DNA from: Serilophus lunatus
Taxonomy: Eukaryota > Chordata > Aves > Passeriformes > Eurylaimidae
NCBI GenBank assembly: GCA_013399895.1
Contig: VXBA01001576.1
Span: 63,786 to 127,785, forward strand
Reading direction: 5' to 3'
DNA: 64,000 nt
Numbering within the stretch: position 1 is the first letter of the stretch; every line of letters starts with the position of its first letter. A model generated the notes under the pieces. That model did no database searches, had not been told where the DNA came from, and worked only from the letters and a program-made list of their open reading frames with translations. This document shows, piece by piece, positions 23,821 through 36,228 of this stretch. Position numbers and translations under genes: made by a program.

Positions 23821-26800
23821 AAGGGGAGATGAGAAATACTCTGCCCACAACAGATTTTCCTAGAAGAGGGGGAAATCCTTATTGCTGGCAGACACCAAAA
23901 ATTTCCTTTAAGATCTTAATCTTTCAACTTAAAGCAAGTGAATTGGGTTCCCTCATGGACCCTAAAGGCACCTCGCTGTAGAGCGCTGTTTGTCAACTTG
24001 AACTCCCACTACATTACGCCAAAATAAGTGCATTTTTGTAAAGTTCACTGGTCAGAGGCAGAGATTCAGAAAGCAGTATTTCACCTGCAGAAAGTAAAAA
24101 AAGAAAAAAATACATCTTTAATGGTAAATTTTACATTTTAAAGAGTGCAGGTTATGTTTGCTGTCCCTTTTCAAGGTAAAAAGTTTATGAGAAGCATTAT
24201 TTTGTAGCTTAACAAGCGACCCTGAGAATGAATTGCTTGTGTAATAATGTATGCATATACTGTTTTAAATAAACTAGTAAAGAATAACAGCAATGAATGC
24301 AAACACTAAACACTTACTATAGGATGTTTTTTCCTACCTTTAGTAGTAATTCTGTAGTTATCTTAACCAACCTCCAAGAATAAACATCTTCCATTGCATG
24401 TTGAAACTGCAGATATAGCAGTATTGTATCTATGGATAAATACTATACTTATTATTAAAGTTAAAATCTCAGTATTTTAAGAACAAATAAATCTCAGCTG
24501 ACCCAAGAACTACACGTACTTGTAAGATCAAAATGGATCAGACTCAGTGCGTAGAAGCTGTTGCATTAACATAGCTGTCTGTCCCCTATGCACAGTGATG
24601 CTTTGCATCCTCAACCACCTTAGTTCACTAGAAGTCCTTCCCACCACAGCTGAGTTCAGTTCCACTTGACTGCAACAACTCCAGAGGAAAGCAAAGCTCC
24701 AGTAAATGACTTTTGCCTCTTCCAAACTACCTGGCAGTCTTTCCAGATTAGGCCAGCACTGGTTTAGCCAAGCTCATACACAAGAGATTTGTCTCCTGTT
24801 TCCCTCTCACTAAACATGTCTTCTCAGGGCCAACTGATAATATCTCCCCTAAGGCACTCAGTACCAAATCACAAGCTCAAAATACTTTTCAATGTTCTTC
24901 AGCCAATTATAAAAATCCCTTTACAGATTGAAAAGTAAGCATGTGAAGTAAACAAACACAATGCACAGACTATGTCAGACAAACAAACATTTCCAAGTCC
25001 AGCAAGGGGATAACCAGATGCAGTCATACCATAATGCAGCGCAGATGATGCTTGGGATGCCATATTAAATGTCAGAACCCCCAGCTGTAAGTGGCTCTTT
25101 TTGGCCTCTTTCACCTTAGCCAATCCCATACATCCAGAACAAGAGCTACAATTGCTTGCAGATCACTTTTCTCAACTTTCCAACTACCTTTTGTAATTAC
25201 AAGCAACAAACTCTATTTCTGCTTTCCCATCATACTTGTAGCCAGTTGCACACAGCTCCACTGGTACTCAGAGATCCCACTGAGCACTCATCCCACACAC
25301 TCGCATCCCAGTAAACCTTCTCCAAATGGTGTTGATCCTCAAAAGAAACCACCCTCTGTCTGGTCAACACAATGGAAGAGGTGAATGCTACTGTGCCAAT
25401 CAGAAGCAATTTTGAGAAACTGGGGCAAAACCCACGCTTTGAGCACTATCTTCTCAACCTGTATAGCATCCCCAAGAAAATTAAAAGTAAACCAAACCAC
25501 AAAAGAGAGCAACAAATAAAATCTGGGGAAGGACTACACTCTGGAAAATACAAAGTTCACTTTTACCATCTGTGGCCATAACTCAGCGGGGCTCAACCAG
25601 AATAACTTTGAGTCAACAACTGATGACTTTGCAATGTATACACATTTCTAGGGGGCACTGCCTGCTGGGTTTCAAAAGAGTTCCTCCCTTCTTGCTGATC
25701 TCACAGTGCTCATGCCAAGGAATTGGTAAAAATAAAAATAAAAAAATCAGTGTATTATTTCAAAGAATAATGACTCTGGTGATGTTGCAAGAGCAGAGAG
25801 AAGCCTTTGGAATATAAACCCCTTGCCTCCATGCTCTCCCAGCCAGACTCAGTTTTTCCTAGTGAAGCAGCTGCAGGGTGCATGCAGGGACTGCACCAGG
25901 GTAAAAAGAGAGAGATGTAGAGCTAGATCAAAAAAAAAAAACATAGCAAGAGGAAGTGTGGGTGTTAGAGATCACAGGTACAAAGTGTGCAAAGCAAATC
26001 ATGTACGGCAACACATACTCCTGTAAGCTGTCATCAAAGAACCAGCAGATACTCCCCCAAAATTCACACTTAAAATTGTGCATGGACTAGGTATGAAATA
26101 AGGTCAAAGAGTAGAAAAGAAATGTTCTACCTTCATCAAAACAGAGGAATACTTTTTGCAGACAACAATGCAACTTTCCCATCAAACTGAGAAGACAGGC
26201 CTGTTCCCCACTTGCATTCGCTGCTAAACACTTGATGTGTTGTCAGCCCTCTAAACAAGTGCTATATTTCTCTCTTTAGAAAAAACAGAATTAAGCCAGA
26301 TTTTGCTCAGGAAAGACAAGCATCATCAAGGCAAGAGTGCAGGAGACAGAGAATCTGTGCTGCAATTTTAAGAAGCATTTTGCTTCCCAGGCTTCTCTCC
26401 AAGACTGAAGATGCATACACAGATAGATGTGGAGACAGAAGGGGCAGCACCGTGAGGCTGACCCAGTGTCAGCTGAGCATGATCAGACAAAGTTAAACGA
26501 TTCTCTGAACAGCACCTTTAGAGCCATTAAGTTCCACTGGCTCCCCAAGAAAGTTATTAACAAGCTGCAAAGGCATTTCTACAACATCTTATGTGCTATT
26601 GACAATGAAGAACGAACAAATTGTAAAGCAGAGAAGCCTTGCAGATTAGGAAAGAGGAAATGCATTGCTAGGTCCCCGGTCTGGACACAGTTCCTTTGAC
26701 TTCCCAGGATGTCTGCTCAGTGTTAAGTACTCCCATTTCCTCAGAATGCCAGGATACAACAGTCAAAGGTCCATTTTTTGCCCCAGTATTGGCTCTCCAT

Positions 26801-29364
26801 GCCCTGACCATTTCCAGTATTAACAAAATGCTCTAGTAGAAGGATGACTGAGGTGGAAAGTGCACAGTTCCATACTTTCAGAGGGAGTTTTGCAGGAAAA
26901 TGAGCCTAGAAATCATGAGTCTTATCCCGTGGATACATCAGCCAGGCTAGAATGGTGACCAACCAGCTGGATTTGATGAACACCTGGGGCTGACAGGAGG
27001 GCAGCAGAGCATTAGAGGCTGATCTGCTGCAACAGCAGAACACAAGTTACACGTGCTCTTCAGCATTACTCTTATATGGCTCTGAATGCAATTCAGAGAA
27101 AAAATATTGCCAGCTCAGGTCCAGAAGTAAATTGCTTATGTTCCTTCTCCTACCACACAGTTCTTCAGACTGTAACACTGCACAGCTGGCCATGTAATAC
27201 GGAAGAGCTGGCACATCCCTCCACATTAGCAGCACATTCCTCACTACAGCAGTCAGAACAGGGTATTGGGTAGACATAGGCTTGGTCATCTGCTGCCTTT
27301 TCTGATGCTTTCCCCAAAACCTGTCCACAAAAAAAGATTTAAAAAATTCTACACAGCCAAAAAGACCACACAGACTGCATCACACTAGAATCTGTTAGGA
27401 ACAATAGCCCAATATATGCAAAGTCATTTTAACTAGGCAGCAATAAAGTTATACATCTTCTCCTCACCTAAATATAAACCAACTCTTTCAGTTTATAGAA
27501 TAGTCTCCATCTGTGGTCGAATATCTCATCAATCTGCATGACACACACAACCCCACAGGAATTCCTCACCTGTATTCCTCTCTCAGGACACAAGGCAGAC
27601 ACATTATACAGCTGAGGACAATCCATGCTGTCACAATTGAGGCTTCATGGCCACCACACTTTGGCTCTGAATGTTAAAGCCTAAAACCCTCAAACCAGCA
27701 TTACCCATCCATCATCCTTTCTCACCCACATTAGTGCCATGTGCTGCACCTCCAATGCTGAGAAGCACTACTCAGCAGAACACCTTCCCTGTGAAAAATG
27801 ATCAGGCAGCTATTTGATTTATGAAACTTGTTTTGAATTATCTGAAACAATTTAGTTTTGATATATAGAAAAGTGAACTGCCAAAGGCTAGCTGCATAAA
27901 GCTATGACTGAACAATAAATCTGTCAACAAAAATACTCCCAAGCAATAAAAACGTGTACAACGGTCTCAACTGCAACCTTCCCTAGTCTGACCTGAACCC
28001 AAAACATATAGCAAATTTAAGGATATGGTGCTGTCTCATGGGAACAGCAGATCAAATGCAGGGCATTTCATATCATGTGTTTCAAATTAAACAGCTTTCA
28101 ACAAGATCCTCAAAGGAACCAACCAGTGGCTCCCACATGAACTCCACAGCCATTGAGCTAATACAGAGCAAAGTTGATCAAGAAGGGTGAAAGGTGAAGC
28201 CATGACTTTGGTTTCTCTAAGTGCCTGCAGAATCAGGTATTCTGCAGCAAGGGTGGTTCATGCTTGCTGACAGATGGCATTAGAAGCTAGAACCAGCACA
28301 GTGCACATGCACAAGAAAAAATTGTGTCTGAGGTGCTATTAAATTCAAAACTAACAAGTCTGGAGCTAACCAAGACTTAAACAAGCAGCAACTTCAGCCT
28401 GAAGGTACAAGTAACTAAGTGTTACTTCTGGAGCAAGTAAACCTGCCAATGTGTTGAAGTTTGGGCACCACCCACCTCCTGTCCTGCAGAGTTTCACCAC
28501 AGTCAGCAAATTCCTGGCAATACAGATCAAGTTAAGTTTCACTGAAATGCCATCCTTCGCTCCAGACATTTCTGAGAAATTATTATGCTCCTCTATAAGT
28601 TCATGCAGCGGTAACATTAATTTTAGATCCGTAGAAAAAGCGGACACGTCACCCTCCAGAACACAAGGTTCTGCAACTGTGCTCAGGAATTTAAGCCTGT
28701 GCATGGTTTTCAGCAGGGTTATGCAGAGCAGAGATGGCACCTTATGTTACAAAAGCATCAGGCAATACTGCGGGGAGCTCAGAAACTGAAAAGAAAGTTC
28801 AGACAGACTGCTCAGTGCTAAAAGAACTGGAAGCAAAGAAAGCATTTTTGGCTATTTCTCCTTTCTGCAAGGAAGTAGGAGCTTTGTGCATATCCTTAAA
28901 TACGGAGAATAAATATAAATCAAAAAAATAATCAAAAGACATGTGCCTCAGCCTCTCCTTATCCTCACAAGCAAAACAACTTGGAGGCTCCTAGATTATA
29001 GGAGGTCTCTTCTTTTTAAGTGAACAACTTGAGTTAAACAATAAAGGTAGCTCCTTACAGAAGATCTCCCAGGTAAGATGCAGCAAAAAGGCACTCCAGC
29101 TCATCACAATACAATACTGGGAAGCTTTTCACCATACATATGTTAGCACAAATTACAAGATTCTTCCCAAAGTCTTCAAGCCAGGAATATATCTATGGTG
29201 ATACCAAATAAAGTTTGTTGGCACGGGCCTCTCTGCTTTGTGATTTTGACAGCTTGAAAAGCATGAGAATCACAGGGCAGGGTGGGTGGGGAAGCTTAGC
29301 CAAGTCTATTTTTCCAAACAAAGAAGAAAGATTTCAACTGATGTCAGGTTTTCACCTTCTACAT

Positions 29365-29826
29365 CAGGGGTCCTCAAACTTTTTTAAACAGTGGGCCAGT
29401 TCACTGTCCCTCAGACACTGTCGGGGGCTGGACTACAGTTTGGAAAAAAATGAACGAATTCCTATGCACACTGCACATATTTTATTTGTAGTACAAAAAC
29501 CAGGAAAAAGAATGCAGTATTTAAAATGAAGAACAATTGTAATCAAGAAAAACAAATAATTTCACTGTGAACTATGGGCCTGCTTTTGGCTAATGGGATG
29601 GTCAATGTTGGGTTCCATGTTTGTCCCTGCCAGTCGCAGCGCGGGGCAGCCCGGGGTCCGCACCCCACCTGCCCGCCCCGTCCCGCAGAGAGCCGCCCGT
29701 GGGACTGCGGGGGGGCGGGGGTGTCCCCGTCCGGGAGGACACGGCAGACAGGACAGAGGCGGGGGGTCTGCAAATACCGGCGGGCCGGATTGAGGACCCT
29801 GGCGGGCCGTAGTTTGAGGACCCCTG
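29365..29826 (-). mobile_element. Short, internally deleted hAT element (462 bp) in C11orf24 intron 1
   Basis: Ends CAGGGGTCCTCAAACTTT... and ...GTTTGAGGACCCCTG, flanked by an 8-bp target duplication with one mismatch (TTCTACAT / GTCTACAT). The left 275 bp is the reverse complement of the right end of the 51-53 kb element, including the last transposase codons. After about 29640 it jumps to the GC-rich opposite end. This is the usual structure of a deletion derivative mobilised in trans. It sits in the same transcriptional orientation as C11orf24. Confidence 0.87.
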
Positions 29827-32599
29827 GTCTACATGAACAACTGCTGGGCATCAGGTTTCAGTATTATGAAGCCACCAACTTTCAAATATAAATAAACAAG
29901 AAAAAGAAAGAACATATCCATTAGATGTTGGGCAATAACCTTTAGCTCTTTCAGCTCTCCTCTGTAATGCCAAAATTTCAGGGGGCTTGGGGGTTTTTAT
30001 TTGTTTTGGGTTTTTTTGGGTGGGTGGGGTTGTTTTTTGTTCCTCTGTCTTTCCACAAACTCAGAAGCACTAAAATTGATACTTTGGCTTTGTACATAGA
30101 AATCTGTCTTCAGGCTTATAAGGCAAAAGCAAACAGAGCAAATCTCAATGTAGCAAGGATTAAATTTTACAAAACCTGTCTCAGAACTAGAAAATTATTT
30201 ACTTAGAATGGAGAAAAGACCTGGCACACACCACTTTATGGAAGAATTAGCTCCAAGTGGGACAATGCCTCTGAGACCAGAATCTCTGACCGAGCTACAT
30301 CTTGTTATCTAGCATGACTAGCTTGCACTTAAAGGTATCAATAAACTTTGGTTACCATCAATTTGTACAACCTGTTGTTCTTGGCTAAAGAACAGTTATA
30401 TATTTAGCAAAGGCATGAGATAACCCGAAAACATAGCTCTAAGCCTTACGACACCGTCTCAGACACCTTTTCATCTCAGTACCTAAATTATTATCCTAAT
30501 GTCAGTATCCATGAGGAGTTCAGAAGGCAGACTACAGAATATATTCAGGTTAACCACCACAGAGAACAGTTCTTCATCAGAAGAGGCTCTGCTCGAGGCC
30601 CAGGGTGCCAGTTCAGAGCAATGATTCCATGACACAGAGGGAGCATGAGCTTCAGCAGGGCGAGAAGACATCTCCCCTACCAGCTACAACTCAAGCAATG
30701 AATGAGGCTCCAGGAGGGTTCACCAAAGCTCCTGTAACAGCTTACACTTTAAACTCACTGATTTTCCTGAGAGCCTGGCTGTAAATGAACAGTCAAGTAC
30801 TTTTAGCACTTAGTAAGTACCTTTGCAAGTTTCTTTTTGTAAGTGTGGAGAAATTAAAGGCTTCCCCTTGCCTTAGACAACAATGTTTCTGCCTCTACCA
30901 GCTGCCCAGCAAAATCCAGCTTCTGCCTCAGCACTCAACTTCTCAGGCATCTGAGCCACTTTACAGGGGGGCACTTTCACTTCAGTTGTCTGAAATTGTA
31001 TCAAAAGCTAAATCTGCCCAAGCAGATAATGGAGCAAAAAAACTGTACTGCAGTGAGAATTAGGGATTCTAAGCATGCATTGGTGGGTTTTGTCATTTTG
31101 GTTTATTGTGACAGTCATTTAAAGAGGAATTACGTGTCACATTTTGCTTAGCACATCCTCTAGCACCTATAGGCCACTACAGAAAACTCTCTACCTATAC
31201 AGATGCATATTAACATCTAGAACATCAAATAATTTCTAGCCATACTGCATGCCCACCATTTCAGTCCTAACTTTTTAAAGCACTTCCCTCTGGCAGTATC
31301 TGTCCTAAAGATGAGAGAAAAATACTGAAATAAATTTGTACACATATTTTATTTATAAATTCTTTCCTTCATCCAGACATCTCTTTTGCAGATGAATCGC
31401 TGTATGAAATTCGGTGTCGCAGCTGTATGCTCACTGGATGGCATTCATGGTATCTTGCTCAGAAACAGCTGTAAACACGAATGCTGGAGTCAGCTGTTTA
31501 TCACAATCTTGGAGTATGTATTTTAACTCCAGAAGGGACCTCTGCAGGTATAATCTTACTGATTTACTGCAAACCAATTTGTCACAAGTCATGCAATAAC
31601 TTAAGAGCTTATTCAGTAGAAGAGTTTGCAATTTTCAGTGAATTCCCAAGGGACAGCTTGCCAGCTCCACAGTTTGCACTACATCTGTTTCCACTTTCAG
31701 AAGGGTCAAAGACCAAGTGGAGAACATACCACCCAGAAAGAACTGCTTGTTAACATTGGCAAAACCTGCGGTGAAAAAAAAATAGCAACCAAAACTCACA
31801 AAACTCCTTGTCTCATCAGCATTTCCTCTTTTTATTTTGAAACACTTTCATTCAGATATCCCTTATGAAGATGGGTTATCAGCACCAGAAATCCAGTTCT
31901 GCTATTTCACTGAATATATTTCAGTGGCTCAACACACACCAGCTTCTATACTTCACAAGATTTTCAAAGCCTAGAAATCCTTGCTCCATTTGCAATGGAC
32001 AGAAAAGTAGCAAATAGGAATCTATGAATACACAGGATTCAGTCAAAAGCTATTTGCTAAACAGCAAACAAACACAACTTCCTGCTTTTGCTCATCAAGT
32101 CAGCTGGTAACAAAATCCACCTGCATTACAGCTTAATCCAAGCCACGTTTCTCAAACTCAAGCAGCATGTGTCCCTGAAGAACATTATCAGCTGTTTCCA
32201 CATCAGCATATCGGTCTTTGGCAGCAATTCTTCAAACACACAAAGCATGTATTTAACTTTCTATGTGAGACTAAGTCTACCACAACTAGTGGAACCTGTG
32301 ACCTGCATAAAATTGAGTCATGTAACCATTGGCAAGCTCATGACATTGGATTCTCTTGCTGGTTTCATGACCCAAAACACGCCCACTAGAGCCAGGCATA
32401 CCCCAGACATTGTCAGTGATGCATTTCAGTCACAGTACACGCCTACTCACCTCAGAGATGGCTATTACAGCCAGAACACGTGGATCCTGTCATTTCTACA
32501 GAATAAACTGCTGACAAACCTTAAAACACTATCACCATAGATGAAGATACAATTAATTACTCAGCAATGTACACTTGCCTCATTGTAGTCTTTCAGTAC

Positions 32600-32895
32600 T
32601 TAAAAAGGGCTTATAAAAGAGAGGGAAAGTGACTTTTCATAGGGGCAGATAGTGACAGGACAATGAGAGATTTATATTAGATGTTAGGAAGAAGTTCTTC
32701 ACTGTGAAGGTGGAGAGGCATTGGCACAGGTGGCTCAGAAATGTTGTGGATGCCCCAGCCCTGGAAGTGTCCAAGGCCAGGTTGAATGGTTGAACCACCT
32801 GGTTTAGTGGGTGGCATTCTGATCATGGCAGAGGGGTTTGGAACTAGATGATTTTAAGGTCCCTTCTAAGCCTAACAGGTCTATGATTTTATGAT
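32600..32895 (+). mobile_element. CR1 LINE 3'-end fragment
   Basis: Contains 'gggcagatagtgacaggacaa', 'tattagatgttaggaagaag', 'gtggatgccccagccctggaagtgtccaaggcc' and 'actagatgattttaaggtccc', ending in tctatgattttatgat. Full CR1 3' order, antisense in C11orf24 intron 1. Confidence 0.9.
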
Positions 32896-34959
32896 CCAGG
32901 GAGTAAACACTCTTTGCTTGGCCATGGAGAATTTCAAGGCATGACTGAGCATCATCAGAAACGCCCATCCTTACCCCCCTTAATAAGCCAATCTCACATT
33001 TATCATATGAGGAAAAAATAGAAAGCTTTTTTCTACTATGTTCTCCTTTTTTAATTAGATACAGGAATTTAAATCTAGATGCTACTGCCAGCAAGACAAC
33101 TCATTGATCACATAAAGTTTCATCAAAAAGACTAACAGTATAAAGGAGCTTTGCTGAGACAAAAACACCACCCCAACCTTTGTAACACAGGCCAGCCCAT
33201 AGTAGAACAGGGCATCAGTTCAACAGATGCAGAGTAGAGGTAAGATAGATCCACCCTCCTTTATCTCACAGGTGTGAGAAGACTGAGTCATTTGTGTACA
33301 GCTCTAGAAACTAGACAGAGCTGGAAGTGAAAACCAAGTCTCTTGAAATCCAGCTTAGCACATAACTACAAGACAGTTTACTTTCCCTATGAAAGTATAT
33401 ACATAAGTCTGTCATTAAGAGGATCTCAGCAACATCCAGAAATACCTGCTGTGAGGTTTGTCTTTTCTGAAGGAGAGGTAGAATATGAGTGTTCCTATAA
33501 CATAAATCACACACAAATCAAAATAGTCAATACTGATATTCCAGGTATGAGGTACATTGAGAAATGAGGAATGAAGAGGTAACACAAATGCATGAAGTAG
33601 CCTCCTCTCCATTTAGTGGTTTGCTTAATCTTAGACAGATCCCCAGTATTTCCCTTCATACAGATTGGATTCATAACACTTCTATCTTTATTTCCTGTTC
33701 TTAAACTTATTTCCAGTTCACGAATTGGGACTAATTTTGCCCTCCCCTATCTACACACGCTCAGTTCCTGATGACTTCTACACAGTTTCTCTCTACTAAT
33801 TGATTTGTTTTACAGCAGTTTCAAATCTATCCACAGGGAGCAAAAATAATGATTTTGAGTGGAGAAACTTACCATGCAAACACTTGTAACAGTTTTCTTG
33901 CTGTCAGGAATAATTGTGCCTTTAGGGGAAGCAAAAGCCAATAACAGCCCGGATACAGTAGGACTACAGCTGAAAGCATAGGAAACAAAATGTGTGAAAT
34001 ATTACTGTATGCACCTAGAGACACATTTTCCTGAGACTGTCAAAGCATTTTCACAAAGCAGCGGAAGAATGGAAAGATTTATCCTGCTTTTTAATACAGA
34101 GAAGCCAAACAGAAAAAGATAGACGAGAGGACTCAGAAGATGAACATGCTTAAGAACATGCTTAATCCTATTAAAATTAATGAGATTTCATCCTGGTCTC
34201 CACACACAAGTTGTGCTAGGAGTTAACTTTAACTGAATCTGGTTTTAAATCCACTTAAGTGCTGCAAAGTCTTCCCAAGCCAAACAAATATAAATCCAAC
34301 GTAAATATACATGTAAAATTCAATGCAAATTTTATCAAGTTACTCCCCTCCAACCCTTTTTTAAAAAAAAAAATAAATTCTGAAACCAGGACACCAAAGG
34401 CACATCAGAAGTATACGCTCAAGTGTTTTGCCTGACTGCTGCATAAGCATTTCTCCAGGCCTGGCACCAAGTCAGTCCTGGAACCCAGGAAAGTCAATCC
34501 CAATGCCCTCCTGGACAGTCATTGTTAGCAGAAGCAGTGACAGTTGTGAAGAGGACTTGTTGAATGTCTCAACCAGTTAATAAAAGGCTCTTTTACACAG
34601 ACAACCTCTCTGTCCCTCTTTGAGTACTTAGGGAATAACAGAGGGGCTTGGACACTCCATAGCCACATCTACAGAATACAGTGTAGCTGTTCTTTAGAGG
34701 ACACAGCACAACTGAGACTCCCCAAGCAAAGGTCACAGGAGCTGTGACCATGTACAGAGATGATCCAGGCACAGGACTGCAATCTGTACTGGCTGTGCAG
34801 CTCTAACTTCCTGCTCCTATGTAGGACCAGCTGGTTCCTCAAGCAGAGTACAGATGGATTGTGTGTCCTGTCAGATGCACTGCAGTCCACAGGCAGTCCA
34901 GGTGGCTGCAAATAAACAAGTACCCATATCCTTGGCTCTCTGCTCTCTGTTCCTTTCTT

Positions 34960-36228
34960 CACAGAATCACCTAGGTCAGAAAAGACCTCTGAGATCATCA
35001 AGTCCAAGCTATGATCTAATATCACTTTATCAATTAAACCATGGCACTAAGTGCCACATCCAGTCTTTTTTTAAATGCTTCCAGGGACGGTGACTCCACC
35101 ACCTCCCTGGGCAGCCCATTCCAATGGTAAATCACTCTTTCTGTGAAGAATTTTTTCCTAATGTCTAAGCTAAACCTCCCTTGGCACAGCTTAAGACTGT
35201 GCTCTCTTATCCTACTGCCGATTGCCTGGGAGAAGAGACCAATACTCACCTGGCTACAAACTCCTTTCAGGGAGTTGTAGAGAGTGATAACATCTCCCCT
35301 GAACCTCCTCTTCTCCAGGCTGAACAACCCCAGCTCCCTCAGCTGCTCTTCAAAGGACTTGTGCTCCAGACCCCTCACCAGCCTTGTTGCCCTTCTCTGG
35401 ACATGCTCCAGCACCTCAAAATCTTTCCTAAACTGAGGGGCCCAGAACTGGACACAGCACTCAAGGTGTGGCCTCACAAGTGCCGAGTACAGGGGGAGAA
35501 TAACTTCCCTAGTCCTGCTGGCCACACTATTCCTGATACAGGCCAGGAAGCCATTGGCCTTCTTGGCCACCTGGGCACACTGCTGGCTCATGTTCAGTTT
35601 CCTGTCAATCAGTACCACCAGGTCCCTTTCTCCCTGGCTGCTTTCCAGCCACGATGTCCCCAGCCTGTAGTGCTTCAGGAGGTAGTTGTGGCCAACGTGT
35701 AGGACCTGGCACATCTCATGCTGTTGGATTTGGCCCATCTATCCAGCCTGTCCTAGTCCTCTGCAGAGCTCTCCTACCCTCCAGCAGATCTACACTCATC
35801 CTCAACTTGGCATCATCTGCAAACATGCTAATGGTGGACTCAATCCCCTCATCAATAAAAATATTAAACAGGACTGGGCCCAATACTGATCCCTGGGGGA
35901 CACCACTAGTGGCCAGCTGGATGCAGCACCATTCACCACCACTCTCCGGGCCCGGTCATCCAGCCAGTTCTTAACCCAGCACAGAGTGCTCCTGTCCAAG
36001 CTGTGGGTTGCCAGCTTTTCCAGGAGTGTGCTTATGTGGGATGGTGTAGGCTTTGCTGAAGTCCAAACAGGCTTCATCCACAGCCTTCCCCTCAACCACC
36101 AGGCGAGTCACTTGGTCATAAAAGGAGATCAGGTTGGTCAGGCAGGACCTGCCCCTCCTAAATCCATGGTGGCTGGGTCTGACCCCTTGGCCGTCCTGTA
36201 GATGTTGAGTGATTACACTCAAGATGAT
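34960..36228 (-). mobile_element. Truncated CR1 LINE with reverse-transcriptase remnants
   Basis: Minus-strand sequence matches the C-terminal half of CR1 ORF2. It starts with HGFRRGRSCLTNLISFYDQ, includes LDFSKAY and FADDAK (the RT active-site block near 35825), then VRPHLECCVQFW, LRELGLFSLEKRRFRGD and HWNGLPREVVESPSLEAFK. The 3' end lies at about 34960 (acagaatcacctaggtcagaaaagacc...). The frame is broken between 35738 and 36095 by frameshifts. The last 234 codons (35738-35034) remain open. 5'-truncated and dead. Confidence 0.93.

Noticed and set aside
23754..23828. Regularly spaced repeats that might suggest a CRISPR array
   Set aside because: Pure 12-bp tandem repeat without spacers in a vertebrate intron.
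32088..32540. 150-codon plus-strand ORF
   Set aside because: No recognisable motif, antisense inside the predicted intron, no codon-usage signal.
34560..34625. Possible LTR tail with 'aataaaaggctctttta'
   Set aside because: Only a polyadenylation-like motif; no terminal TG/CA ends, no duplication, no promoter part identified.
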